Made by a program: the position numbers and the translations under genes
Notes under the pieces: model-generated
What the model saw: the letters and a program-made list of their open reading frames with translations, nothing else
Told to the model about the DNA's origin: nothing
The model's database searches: none
Shown here: positions 23,347-34,854 of the stretch, piece by piece
Layout: each line of letters opens with the position of its first letter
Numbering within the stretch: the first letter of the stretch is position 1
Source: Heliocidaris erythrogramma
Lineage: Eukaryota > Echinodermata > Echinoidea > Camarodonta > Echinometridae
Length of the DNA: 64,000 bases
Direction of reading: 5' to 3'
Assembly: GCA_025617745.1 (NCBI GenBank)
Contig: CM046871.1
Location: 35,148,294 to 35,212,293, forward strand

Positions 23347-23920
23347 AGGTTAAGATTGGGTTCGTTCTAAGCCTAAATACAAGTAAAGATACATGAAGCA
23401 ATACCAATCAATACTGTCTTTCAACATTCTCAATTTGATTAAACTAAAAAGGCAAATGGTTATAACATAATCAACATTTCTCTTTTCTTTCTCAAGATTA
23501 TGGTAAAATAACTACTCATGGCAATAATGTGATGACAAGAATCTAATAAAGCTATGTGTATTTCAAATGGATATTTTCAAGGGCATTTTCTGGCATCCAA
23601 ATGAATAAACACCCTCCAGTTGGTACAAACTGTCAGTAAACTGGAGCTCCTAAATAGCGCCATCTTCCAACAGGATTTGATAAGTGTCTGTGCCTCTCAT
23701 TTTCCCATCATGCCCCATTCTAGTTTGTAAAAGCTTAGAATGTACCTGCACACAATTTTCCACAATGCCAAGCCAAAATAATAGTTTAAAATATAAAATG
23801 TGCCCATTCTCCAAACAAGCTGTTTGTCAAAATTCAAAATAAAATGCAATTAATTTTCAAATTATAATCTTAAATTAGCAATCACTGTAAGATGGAGCTG
23901 TTCAAGTTCTTCCAGTTTAA
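23347..23920. other. Non-coding, nothing recognised
   Basis: Anonymous sequence between two small transposons. It contains the right copy of the inverted 17-mer AAGATGGCGCTATTTAG. Confidence 0.4.
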
Positions 23921-24547
23921 AGGACAATTAACCCCACGTGATATTCTAGATGCGGTATTGTCTGCTACGTCTTTCCATGGAGGCTGCCATTTTGTGCATG
24001 ACACGGATCATTAGGTACCATATGCATTGATAATAGCCTACCTTTACAACAGATACGTCGCTTTGTTCTGATTTTATTACGATTGTTATTGGCCATGGGC
24101 CTAGATAATTGACGACCCATGAGTTCTAATAGCCATCCTGTAATGCAGATTCCTCGCTTTGTTTTGGTATTGTTACGATTGTCTCCGTCCTTGACGTCAA
24201 TTCTCCGTCTCCACGTACAGAAAGTATATTTTTATGAACAAATTAAGACCTTTTAAAAAATATATAAAACTAAACTTACATTTCAGAATATGTGACTATA
24301 TCTAATATATATTTGTCCTCTAAAAATCAATTACAAGTTAACGATGAAGGAAATATTACTTGGGATGAAAAATATTTTCGTGTACACATAAAGTAATGGC
24401 AGCCCCCTTAGTAGACAATAACTTGGCTGGAAAATAGTGATTTATATCTATATCCTGTGTTTTTACATGAAATTGCATGTATCAAATAAGAGGCATATAC
24501 TACACCATTCAAAATAAGCTAATTCATACGCTGAGGTTAATTTCCCT
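23921..24547. mobile_element. TTAA-flanked MITE, 627 bp
   Basis: TTAA lies at 23917-23920 and 24548-24551. Ends AGGACAATTAACCCCA and GAGGTTAATTTCCCT are inverted with mismatches. It lies within 300 bp downstream of the AP1S stop codon and may be part of its 3' UTR. Confidence 0.65.
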
Positions 24548-24840
24548 TTAATGCCACTTTTAAGTTGCAAAAAGGAAAGTAAAAGCTAAATTGTTGTTTC
24601 ATTTCTAAAGATAGAGTCATAAGGTTATAACATATTCAAGTGCCTTTTAGGAACATGTTGTCTTGTCATATGCAATGTGTACTCAAGATATTACCCCCCC
24701 CCCCCCCCCCCTTTGCCTTCCTACATCTTCCACTGTGCCTTACAGGGATTATGTTATTCACATGGATGCTTGGCTGGGACCAGAGCATGCACTGTTTAAA
24801 ATGCATGAGGATGGTTGAGAATACGCTGACGAGTTGTCCT

Positions 24841-24888
24841 CTATGTAAGACCAAGCTCCTCAAGTACACTCTTGTTAACCTCTGTCTC
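24841..24888 (-). CDS. AP1S: AP-1 complex subunit sigma (AP1S), last coding exon
   Basis: A minus-strand acceptor with a long pyrimidine tract ending TTGTTCTACGCAG is followed by codons for ETEVNKSVLEELGLT and a TAG stop. Vertebrate sigma-1 subunits end in a closely similar tail (SVLEE(I/M)GL then Thr or Ala). The phase is 0, matching the end of the exon at 53897-54034. This short exon is separated from that one by an intron of about 29 kb, so confidence that both belong to one transcript rests on the sequence match and phase. A nearer alternative last exon could also exist. Confidence 0.82.
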   Translation of the reverse strand, partial: ETEVNKSVLEELGLT

Positions 24889-24954
24889 CTGCGTAGAACA
24901 AACCAAGAAGAAAGAGAGACAGATTAAAACCTCTGCAAAAGATAATGTTGTAGT

Positions 24955-25345
24955 AGAGTAGTAGTAGTCGTGGCAGTGGCAGTGGCAGTGGCAGTGGCAG
25001 TGGCAGTGGTAGTGGTAGTGGTAGTGGTAGTGGTAGTGGTAGTGGTAGTGGTAGTGGTAGTGGTAGTGGTAGTGGTGGTGGTGGTGGTGGTGGTGGTGGT
25101 CGTGGTCGTCGTGGTCGTCGTCGTAGTAGTAGTAGTAGCAGCAGCAGCAATAACAGTAGTAGCAGTAGCCATAGTAGTAGTTGTAGCAGTAGTGGCAGTA
25201 GTAGTAGTGGTGGTAGTGGTGGTAGTGGTGGTGGTGGTGGTGGTGGTGGTAGTAGTGGTAGTAGTAGTGGTAGTAGTAGTCGTTGTCGTAGCAGTAGAAG
25301 TCGTCGTAGCAGTAGAAGTAGTAGTACCAGCAGTAGTAGTAGTAG
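24955..25345. repeat. GTA/GTG trinucleotide-hexanucleotide microsatellite
   Basis: Repeats of GTAGTG, GTG, GTCGTC, GTA and GCA run for about 390 bp. It begins only ~65 bp upstream (minus strand) of the AP1S last-exon acceptor. All open frames here are homopolymeric artefacts. Confidence 0.95.
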
Positions 25346-25542
25346 TATTGGATAACCCACATGCACTACCCAAACATATTGGCCTGGATGCAGTCACAAG
25401 TCACAACATAACTCGGGGCAGGATACATAAAAACTACAGTACATGGCTTATAGTCAAATCCAAATTCCATTGCAAATTTTCAGAATTAACATAAGTGGAC
25501 ATTAAGTATTCCAAGATACTCAATGGAATTTTTAAATAAATA
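25346..25542. other. Intronic sequence
   Basis: Short anonymous part of the large AP1S intron. Confidence 0.4.
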
Positions 25543-26314
25543 AAAGGCAATCCAACCTTTGTAATAATTTGATTTGTGTGAAAGAAAAATCAGAGAAGCA
25601 GATTGGTGACCTAAAATAATGCGCTATATACAATATATTTTGACTACTACCCTGAGGGAAAACGTGCTCGGGAGAAAACTGGAATTCAATGATAATTTGT
25701 ATAGCCCCTTTCACAATTGGTCTGCGACCGTTTGCGATTTGGTCGCACGACAAGCTGCAACAGGCTTCAATCGCCACTAATCTCATCAGGTCGCAGAAAG
25801 GCATTCACAAATGCAACAGCTGTCGTACAACAAAAGCGACTAGAAGAGACCGTTGCACGAGTAAGTCAATGCGACTATCGAGTCGTGCAACGTTGTGCAA
25901 CGCTCATACGGCAATTGCATGACCTAATGCGAGTGAATCGATCGCATCTGGTTGCGTCTGGATTTTGTGCATGTTCAAAGTTCAGATGCGACCAGTCACG
26001 ACCGCCTCCTGCAACGACTGCGATTGCTCGTAAGAATCGGTCGTGCAACACCCCGAAAAAACTATTGCAGGGGGTCACAAACTGGTCGCAGACCAATTGT
26101 GAAAGGGGCTTATGATAAATGGGAGAGTTGACCATGAATACTTCACAATACATTCACCAAATTGCCAATTTGAGATTCACATTGTGATTTTATATTTCAA
26201 ACAGTCATAATTTTCTTATTCCTTGTCCGATCCCTTTCAAACTTTCGCCAGCCTGTTTCTCTTATTTTTCTGCTTTCACACAAATCAGCTTTTTACAAAG
26301 GTTGGATTGCCCTT
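25543..26314. mobile_element. Relative of the 9499 TTAA element, with nested insert
   Basis: Ends AGGCAATCCAACCTTTGT and AAAGGTTGGATTGCCCTT are inverted and match the 9499-11719 family, as does the inner TAATTTGATTTGTGTGAAAG. The flanking TTAA is lost or mutated. It is interrupted by the element at 25703-26110. Confidence 0.75.
25703..26110. mobile_element. Nested MITE, 408 bp, 3-bp target duplication
   Basis: Ends AGCCCCTTTCACAATTGG and CCAATTGTGAAAGGGGCT are perfect inverted repeats extending to at least 27 bp (GTCTGCGACC inside). The flanking sequence can be read as a TAT duplication (...GTAT / TATG...). The interior is rich in GTCGCA/TGCGAC words, giving it many short self-complementary segments. 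Confidence 0.8.
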
Positions 26315-26745
26315 CAAAAAGTTAATAAAGCAAACAATACATGTTCTCTAAAATACGAAACCTGCTAGTAAATCCACACAACCCAACCTGCATGCAAAAC
26401 CACACAATACTGTGCTAGTTAATAAGTACTTAGTAGATAATTGTAGTTATGTTCTATTACCATCATTTGCAAAAGTTTAAAACCACCTCGGGATTTGTGG
26501 GTATTTCAATAATTTGGAATACTTTCTTTTGTCTCATTGAATGATTACATAATATGTTTACTACAGTGATAAGTAGCACAAGAGTAATGGTATACCAAGC
26601 CTATAGTTGAAGTATGATACATACATGTAGGTTATGCCATGAAAATAATTGAATGTCTGAAAAATAAGTTTTTAAATTTTTTTGACTTATTGCATTTTGG
26701 AATAGTGGTCTTAAACTTTTGCAAATGATGGTTATTCTAATTCAG
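26315..26745. other. Intronic sequence, nothing recognised
   Basis: Anonymous sequence. GCAAAAGTTTAAAACCAC (26469) reappears inverted as GTGGTCTTAAACTTTTGCAAATG (26706, shown as GTGGTCTTAAACTTTTGC then AAATG). This suggests a small inverted-repeat element of about 260 bp at 26466-26729. Confidence 0.4.
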
Positions 26746-26868
26746 TGCTCCCTCCAATCATGCTCAACTATCCATCTCCCAAGATGCTTCCCACACTTGG
26801 TGACAGAGCATTCACATCTGCTGCCCCTTAACTCTGGAATAAGCTGCACAGAATTCGAGGGATCGACG
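26746..26868 (+). pseudogene. LINE reverse transcriptase C-terminal remnant
   Basis: The plus-strand frame reads LPTLGDRAFTSAAP, stop, LWNKLHRIRGIDD. The signature GDRAF..AAP.LWN.L...IR is common near the C-terminus of CR1/jockey-type LINE ORF2 proteins. One in-frame stop lies within the motif, and no other part of the element is nearby. It is a fossil fragment. Confidence 0.65.
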
Positions 26869-26986
26869 ATAGCTGTCAGATAGTTGCCGATGGCAGGGCT
26901 ATATTACTTTTGTTGTGACGCCTACTTCCGGTACAGGCGTGAGTTATGAGTTTTCCTATTGATTAGCCGATGTGTTGTAGTCAATA

Positions 26987-27253
26987 CACTATGAACATGG
27001 CGAACAAAGAAGCGGACAAAATATACAGCTCCACATTGTACCTTCCACAATAGCTCTGGTAGACAATAGAACATCCCTTCATTGCTATTATGTAAAAAAT
27101 ATGTAGAACAGGTGTCACATGCATATTCACCCGTTCTACTTATTTTACATAATAGCAATGAAGGGATGTTCTTTTGTCTACCAGAACAATTGTGGAGGGT
27201 ACAATGAGGAGCTGTATATTTTGTCCGCTTTCTTTGTCATCGTGTTCATAGTG
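26987..27253. mobile_element. CACTA-like palindromic MITE, copy A
   Basis: 267 bp that is one imperfect palindrome. It starts CACTATGAACATGG and ends with the inverse TTCATAGTG. A 3-bp duplication ATA flanks it (26984-26986 and 27254-27256). CACTA termini with a 3-bp duplication are the hallmark of the CACTA (EnSpm) superfamily. Confidence 0.85.
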
Positions 27254-28470
27254 ATAAGGGGTCTAAAACGCTTTTGAAAAGTGACTAAAACATTAATTTA
27301 AATCATACAAAAATGTTTTTGTGGGTATGGGGTTTTGTTGCAAAGCAACGATGTGCTGGTAGAAGGAAAATAAGAGTAGGACTATATCATGTCGTACGTA
27401 GCCACAATAGAAATGTACTGGAAGCGAAAAAGACCGAAGTAGACAACACAACACCGAAAGCTGGACCCGCAGCTCCCGCAGCATGCATTAACCAATCAAA
27501 AGCAAGCATTTGATAAATATCTGTTCACGCTCTCTAGCAGCGATATAGTATTATTTATTTGTCGATCCCTCATATTCTCTGCAACCAGAAATCTCTCAAT
27601 ACCTTATAAAATACATCTCAGATGCCTCAATTGTAATGAAATATTATCATATAACTAATAAAACTAACCGCTGTGCCTTTTATGAATTAGTAACATTAAT
27701 AGTGTATTAAGTGTAAATAACACACTGCAAAAAAAGTGATATGAAATGAAATAAGTTATCAATGCATGTGTTTTCATAGAAAGAGATGGTTTAACATGAT
27801 AAGGACTGTGACACCATCTGTCCAGGAAAGGGGGGGGGGGATACAGGAAATTTGCTGACAAGCAAAAATAAGGGGAATTTATCAGGTGTATTTTTGGTCC
27901 AACTTTGAAACTTGGATCAAAATATACAGAATGTTTCTTCTGAATACTTTAATATGGTATGCTACATTGGTTTGGAAAGGGGCACAGGCCTGTTGAGCCC
28001 CCTAAATTGAGTGGTGATTAAGCATAGCACTTAAAGGCAAACACAACTTAACTTTAAACCAATCAGAAATGTGTATTTAAGACTTCAAAAGTTTTTTTCG
28101 GAGTTGTGTTACAAGAGATCACTGGATAGGAAAGCCCTTGTTAAATATAAAAATGACCAGAAACCTGAAGACACCAACCACTCATAGCAAAAGAAGAAAA
28201 AACGGACAAAAAGGAACAATGGAATAAACTGTTTCTGAATTTGCATCAAATATGAAAAGGGATACAAGAGTATATAAAGCAGAAAATAACAGAAAATAAA
28301 GCATTTTTATTTGAAACTTACATTTGGATCATACACACGCTAAACACAGAGTCACGGACAGAATAAAAGAAAAGTATAATAGATGCAAATATATAAAAGA
28401 GAAGACATCTTTAAAAAAGGAATTGAATGGATGATGCCATATTGTATATAGTGAGCAAGAGGGAAATTAA
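27254..28470. other. Intronic sequence, nothing recognised
   Basis: About 1.2 kb of anonymous AT-rich DNA in the large AP1S intron. It has a G run near 27831 and no exon support on either strand. Confidence 0.4.
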
Positions 28471-29014
28471 AGGGAAAGTCCATCTTGATTACAAGTTGGT
28501 TTTAAAAGAAGCAGAAAAATTAAAGAAACAGACCAGTGAAGGTTTTCAGCAAAATCCGATAAGAAATAAGAAAGTTATGAATTATTGAAGTTGCAATCAA
28601 ACACAAATTGGCAACTCTGTGACATATCTTGTGAGCTCATCTCCCATTTGCCCAGACAGCCTGTACCCCAAAATCATTAAATTCCATTTTCTTAGTTTCT
28701 GATGAAAGAATTTATTTGTTTCATACAGGTTTTGCGTAAAAACACATGAGCAATGATTATATCGAAGGTGCATGTATGTTTCAATATTTTCTTTAGAGAA
28801 AATTGAATCCATGATTTTTTTGGTCCAGGGCAAATGAGAGAGGAGTTTGTAAGATACGTCACAGAGTTACCAATTTGTGTTTGATTGATTACAACTTCAA
28901 AAATTTATAACTTTCTTATTTTTTATCGTATTTTGCTCAAATCTTCACTGATCTATTTCTTTAATTTTTCTGCTTTTTTTAAAAACCAACTTATAATCAG
29001 GGTGGATTTTCCCT
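28471..29014. mobile_element. TTAA-flanked MITE, 544 bp
   Basis: TTAA lies at 28467-28470 and 29015-29018. Ends AGGGAAAGTCCATCTTGATT and the inverted right end AGGGAAAATCCACCCTGATT match at most positions. Inner segments (CACAGAGTTACCAATTTGTG, AGTTGCAATCAA) are also inverted, so the whole element can fold. Confidence 0.8.
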
Positions 29015-29348
29015 TTAACGTTCTGTTGAAACCTGGAAGAAATAAAACATTTAGCTTTGAGAAATCAAGTTTTATCGCACAGTAATATTGCCATGGCAAT
29101 GTAAATGAAACCATTCCAATTCACAATGTTAACAATTTGACAGTGAACTTTCAGGCCATTTTGCAATGATGAAATTTGAGTTCTTATAAATGTTTCCTGA
29201 CTTCACCCATGATTACGTGGCACTCAATTGAGCATAATGCGAGAAATATTTGCATTGAATTCATACAGCTGCAGTGATATGCATTACGTTTAACAGACAT
29301 TAAATAATTCGATTTAACTATGCAGATTTGATTTATTTATGAAATGAT
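29015..29348. other. Intronic sequence
   Basis: Anonymous sequence between a TTAA MITE and the tandem duplication at 29349. Confidence 0.4.
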
Positions 29349-29583
29349 AATAGGCCGTCTGACAGTAATACGTAAGGAATAATGTAGGCATTAAAACCTG
29401 TTGGTTCCAATTTGATTTTGGTACGACAGGCATTTTCAGAAGACCCCAGCCTAAGTGGACTCAGACTTTGTATACACTGGGTTAAAGGTGTCACCGCTAT
29501 CATTACCAATACCATTATTATTTATCTTTGCTATCATCATTCGTTCATAATAGGCCGTCTGACAGTAATACGTAAGGAATAAT

Positions 29584-30030
29584 CACTATGAACACGATGA
29601 CAAAGAGAGCGGACAAAATATACAGCTCCTCATTGTACCCTCCACAATTGCTCTCGTAGACAAAAGAACATCCCTTCATTGCTATTATGTAAAATAAGTA
29701 GAACAGGTGAATATGCATGTGACACCTGTTCTACATACCCTTACATAATAGCAATCAAGGGATGTTCTTTTGTCTACCAGAGCAATTGCAGAGATGCCAA
29801 CCGTTCCGGAATATGCATGAGGTCAAAATTAAAATGTGAATTACGCAACGGTTGAATGCTTGTGAGAGAAAACATGACAACAATAACCATGCTCTCCGCT
29901 ATTCACTTGTCATGAAAGCCTTGAAATCCACCTCATACATATTCCGGAACAGTTGGCAATACTGCAATTGTGAAGGTACAATGAGGAGCTGTACATTTTG
30001 TCCGCTTCTTTGTTCGCCATGTTCATAGTG
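29584..30030. mobile_element. CACTA-like palindromic MITE, copy B, with nested insert
   Basis: Ends CACTATGAACACGATGA and GTTCATAGTG, with duplication AAT at 29581-29583 and 30031-30033. The intact site in the neighbouring duplicate reads GGAATAATGTAGG, which confirms that AAT was duplicated on insertion. Confidence 0.88.
29789..29964. mobile_element. Nested MITE, 176 bp, 6-bp target duplication
   Basis: Inverted ends CAGAGATGCCAACCGTTCCG and, read inverted, CAGTATTGCCAACTGTTCCG continue into GAATATG(C/T)ATGAGG. CAATTG flanks it at 29783-29788 and 29965-29970. CopyA of the host element shows the uninterrupted sequence. Confidence 0.82.
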
Positions 30031-30314
30031 AATGTAGGTATTAAAACCTATTGGTTCCAATTTGATTTTGGTATAACAGGCATTTTCAGAAGACCCCAGC
30101 CTAAGTGGACTCAGACTTTGTATACACTGGGTTAAAGATGTCACCGCTATCATTACCAATACCATTATTATTTATCTTTGCTATCATCACTCGTTCATTA
30201 CCACCATGAACATGATCAACATTACATCAAGATTACTGCAATATCACCATCATCACGGTGACCATTCTTATTACCAATAGCTTCAAACACCACCATCATC
30301 ACTCATATTATTAA

Positions 30315-31982
30315 AGGTTGACTAAATTAGAGAAAAAATGGGTGCTCTTTCCATGTAGTTTTGCCTTCTAATCACGAATCTGCCAATCGATTGTCCAAAT
30401 TATGTCTCGTTTTGGCGAAAAGGGGGGAAAAGTAGAGGTTTTGGGACCGTTCCTTAAAACTCGTGAGCTGATTGGCTAACCCCCAAGTGACGTATGAAAA
30501 GTAAGAGGCACAAGATCTGCAGGCTGCAGCATATATAATATTGTACGCAGAATGCGGTATTTGACCCCTCTGTTCAACGGACAATTTATGAAAATAGGAA
30601 ATTAATCAATATAATCTTAGGAGTGAATAATCATGAGCAATATATTTTCTACAAGATCAGAAAACGCTTTTGCCCAAATATACAGCTCTTGTTTTGTTTT
30701 TTAGCTTTTCTTTTGAACAATGTTCTCATCCATCTGAGCTTGCCGAACGAAAGTTTTGCATTGGTCATAAACGCGTGCACAGCCGTTTTATGCGTCTGTA
30801 CGATTGTACAATGTCCTACACATCTTTAGTACGGCAGTGACTATGTTCCCTTCGTACATAGCGACTAGTGAACGCTTTTGTTTTGTTTATTTCACTTACG
30901 GTTTTTTTTTTTTTACTTCGCTTTACATAGTACATTAGTACTGACTTAGATTTTGGCTGAATTCGAGTAACTTATATATAGAGAGAGGAAAAGTGCCCGC
31001 GATTCCGAGTTGGAGGACTTTTCTGAGCCATGTAGATACGAACTCTGATTTACTGGCAGATGATTTATCAGACCCCGAAGGCAAAGAAGCTCGAGTGGCA
31101 AAGGGAAATTCGACCATATTATATGTTTGAACCCCTCGCAGAATACGGTGAAGGGCCGTAACGTGGGTGAAGTAGCTCCCTGGAGTTACGGGTGAAGTAG
31201 ACCGAAAATGCTGTCTCTCGTTCGTTAGGTCATCTTAGCTAACGAGCGAGAGACAGAATTTTCGGTCTACGGGTGAAGCTGCTGCAGCTGTTGTCGTTGA
31301 AAAACAGATTAGAAGACTTGACTCCAAGTCTGATGGTTGGAATAGCTGAATCTTTTAGCTAGCTTATCCTTCTCTTCATGCCAAATTCAGAATACAGGCC
31401 AGGATGCTCAAAATCATCTTCGGCAAAGTGATCGCTGCAGATTGTGCTCCACTCACTTGGCCGGCCCTTGCCACTCTGCCCGCGTGAGCTTTACATTTGC
31501 GACCCACAATTTCCGTAGATTTTCATCTTTAGGAAAATGATGTAGGCTTACACCATCTTTAGGGGTCTTGCTACAGCCCGAAACTATACACCGATTAGGC
31601 ATTATTGATGAAACTGTGTCCCAAAATGAAAGTTATTGTGAGGAATTAAACCGCGAAAATACGCAATGCAAATGGTCGATGCGGTGAATATCATGCTCGG
31701 CACCGGGCTGGACCTGCCGGGGGCCTCCGGGCGCGCACGGTATAGGTTAGTGGAATATTTTCCCTTACTTTTCATGCGTCACAGATCACGTGATCACGAT
31801 GTCGCTTCGATGGGTTTTTTTAGGGGCGGGGCTTATGACTGTGTAAATCAGCAAAAATATACTTTTCAAATGATTATAAAATATGACTGAATGCATAAAA
31901 AATTGTGTGATGGATATTTTTTGGCTCCTGATGACACGTTCCTACGAAAAATGGGCAATTATTTTTTTATTTTAGTGACCCT
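30315..31982. mobile_element. TTAA-flanked element, ~1.67 kb
   Basis: TTAA lies at 30311-30314 and 31983-31986. The left end AGGTTGACTAAA and the inverted right end AGGGTCACTAAA are alike. No transposase frame is visible. The interior has a GC-rich stretch (31680-31740) and a nested 74-bp hairpin. The distance is long and the ends are short, so this pairing is less certain than for the smaller TTAA elements. Confidence 0.5.
31197..31270. mobile_element. 74-bp hairpin insertion with 7-bp duplication
   Basis: 32-bp arms (two mismatches) and a 10-nt loop, beginning GTAGACCGAAAATGCTGTC. GGGTGAA flanks both sides (31190-31196 and 31271-31277). Confidence 0.75.
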
Positions 31983-32696
31983 TTAACATTGCCCTGCCCC
32001 CCCCCCCCCCTCTTGCCCCCAACATCACTGTCACCATCAATATGAAAAACAATATATATTAATCAACACCGTCACACCAACATAATCATGACATCATCTT
32101 TATTATCATTATCGTCATCGTCACCCTTACCCTTATCACCCCCTTTAAAAACATCACCACCAGCAAGATCGGCAAGACCGGCAAGACCGGCAAGACCGGC
32201 AAGATCGGCAAGACCGGCAAGATCGGCAAGACCGGCAAGATCAGCAAGATCAGTAGCAGCAACACCACCATCACCACAAAGTCCACAATCACCATTTTCA
32301 TCATCATAATCAACATCAAAATCATTATCAAGTTCATCATTATCTTTATCATCATCATCATTTCCATAACTGAAAGACACAGGTGTACCGAGGAAGAGCC
32401 TCAATTATTATACAAATTCATTCATATTACATTTTGTGCCGATGTATTTAATGAGAAGGCAGTAAGGAATGTGTGAACTGAAGGCACAGATACATATTTT
32501 TTTTATTTTGAATAGCAGTTACTGGTACCTTCCAAGTGCAGTGGTTTATCAAGGATAATCGCGCCTAAAGCAAAGGCTAAAATTGTGCTTCCGTCCAAAC
32601 TTTTGGTTTTAAATCTAACAAGTGTTTTGATGAACTTTACCCTACAAGTATATTGGGCCCAAAACTGAACAAACCAACACATGCGATAAACAAAGG
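31983..32696. repeat. CAT-rich sequence with a 9-bp minisatellite
   Basis: After a C run (near 32000), ATC/CAT triplets surround a 9-bp repeat GCAAGACCG/GCAAGATCG at about 32163-32253 (some ten units). The frames over it are low-complexity. Confidence 0.85.
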
Positions 32697-32812
32697 ACCA
32701 GATATTTTATCCGACAAATTTGCTCTCAGCCAGTTAGATGCAAGGATTTCAGTAGCTTATAACAGTTGTCAGATAAAATATCTGACAACTTCCTTTCATG
32801 AAACGGGCCCCA
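32697..32812. mobile_element. Foldback MITE F1, left arm shortened
   Basis: Core TTTGCTCTCAGCCAGTTAGA and paired GATATTTTATCCGACA / AGATAAAATATCTGACA arms. The outer left GTTTCATGAAA arm is missing, and the right arm ends GAAACGGGCCCC. Confidence 0.8.
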
Positions 32813-33950
32813 GAGCATTACAAATTTTCCCCTTTTTTAGTATTATTGCTCATACACAGTACCATGAATTGGGGGGGGGGGGCGCAAACTTAAACTAAAT
32901 CCTGACAAAACATACTCGGGGAGCACAAAAAAGTTTTTCCCCTGTCCAGATTCTACCCTTTCCTGTTTTGTTACGTTTCAGTGTTTCTTTTTAGAGATGT
33001 CAACTGGCGCCCAGGGCACACGAGACCCCTAATTACGCTTTTGTATGTTCATACAGTGTTAATTGATGTTCACACTCTAAAATTATGCAATACCTGAAAA
33101 GCTTGTACATCATTTGGGGGAAAAGATTTTACCCCTTACTGTTATTACACACTACCATGATGTAAGTAACAATGACAATCACCTTCATTCATTTTGTTGA
33201 CAACAATATATCTGACAAAAAAATAGTACTGCTACTCAGTACTGTTATACCGTAAAATATCAAAATAATTTCATTCATTATAAATAAAAATGGATTTTTG
33301 TCTATTTCTTTGGTCATGGTCATGGTCATTAAAAGCCTATATTTGAAATCACTTTTAATCCATTGACTACCGAATTATCTGGTTCACGCAGGCTTTATAT
33401 TATCCTGATTCCATAGCCAATTGAATAATACCATTTCTGTTAGTTTTACATGTTGTAATTACCTTGTATCTCGAGTGCTTTGGTAGGTCTTACTCCTTCT
33501 TAATAACTTGCCTAAATGCGAATTTTTAGTGCTAAACATTCCTTCTGAATTGTTGAGGATAAAAACCAAGATAAGACAAGTGATATTCAACTGCATAATT
33601 GTGACAGATTTTGTGAAAAATGTAAGTATCATATTCATAATTCATTGCATAAAATTACTAGCTATTCATATGTTTACACATATAGCTATGCATGGTAAAA
33701 TATAAAATCAATTTGCATGGGATACTGTTAATTCAGCAAATCCTGTATCCTACCCCAACAGAAATATTTACTTTACGGTATGTCTTTTTCATTTATGGAG
33801 GCTTTTGTAAATGTCTGGGAAAGGGGGTTTAATTAGCCCTCAGTGTCAATCTACCTTTTGTCACTGTAATAGACTATGCCTGACTCAAAGCCCAATAAAT
33901 GTGTTACATTTAAAAATTTCAAAAAATACAAAGACTAATTATAGAGTAAT
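32813..33950. other. Intronic sequence, nothing recognised
   Basis: Anonymous AT-rich sequence with a G run near 32870. No splice-supported exon was found. Confidence 0.4.
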
Positions 33951-34189
33951 AAGAGCCTGATCGGTGAAGAGTAGGCATTTTGTCCGTCCGTGACATTTAA
34001 TATTTTATGGATTATAATTTCATTACACGATTATTTCAACCAAATTTGTTCAAATTTCAACTCCTTCAGTGATGCCCTTCACAATGAAACATAAAAATAA
34101 CTCCCTGCAATCAAATACTTCTTTTCTACAGGCTTTCAAACTTTTTAAATTAGTAAAATGTCCGTCCTTGACTAACCGATCAGGCTCAT
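33951..34189. mobile_element. MITE, 239 bp
   Basis: AAGAGCCTGATCGGT on the left and ACCGATCAGGCTCAT on the right are inverted, with GGACGGAC/GTCCGTCC motifs further in. Confidence 0.6.
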
Positions 34190-34854
34190 AACTACATAGT
34201 AAACTGTAAAAACCAGGTAAATTTTGCGTATTACAAAAAATTAACAAATTTTCTGAGTGGTTAAGATCCACAAAAGTTTTATGCCACAATAATAAATCAA
34301 TCACAGGAGTCAAAACACTAAATTTTTGCAATTCACATACGTTTCTTGCTGAGAAAGAGGCCTTCATTAACAATTTGCAAAAGTTCATATTTTCATGTCA
34401 CAAAATATTTTGGTTTCACAGTGCTATTACTACTACATGTAATAATAATACATTAGTGAAGATATAATATACACACTAAATAGCATATACCTGTAACCCA
34501 TAGTACCGTTTGCATGGAAAACTTAATTCAAATTTGTGGAAAACTTAGAATGATTAGAGGCAATCAACTTGTCAGCACAAGCGATGCTTTTATTTACAAT
34601 GTATAAGATAAATAATTTCATTTCACTAGATCATATTAATATTTCTAATCTAAAATAATAGTTTTTTTATAAATATTTCAATATGTTCAACATATTTTTG
34701 TGATATGTAAACCTCAAGGTACTTGTAAGCAGCATTGGTCAAGATCGCAGACTCAAGCACAATGCTTTCTCGTTACGCATCAAATTTCTGTATCAAGCCA
34801 TACAGCAATTAATCTAAATTAATTAAAATTGAGATTGGAGATTTCAATAAGTAA
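34190..34854. other. Intronic sequence, nothing recognised
   Basis: AT-rich anonymous sequence of the large AP1S intron. Confidence 0.4.

Larger units (their letters stand above)
29349..30197. repeat. ~198-bp tandem duplication, second copy holds a CACTA insertion
   Basis: 29349-29546 is repeated at 29547-30197. The second copy is split after GTAAGGAATAAT by the element 29584-30030. The two copies otherwise share CCAATTTGATTTTGGTA, CATTTTCAGAAGACCCCAGC and TATACACTGGGTTAAAG. Confidence 0.9.

Noticed and set aside
24841..25494. Long open frames on both strands across the GTA/GTG array
   Set aside because: They encode runs of Thr, Val, Tyr/His or Leu/Pro from a microsatellite. Only the 48-nt AP1S tail on the minus strand is real coding sequence.
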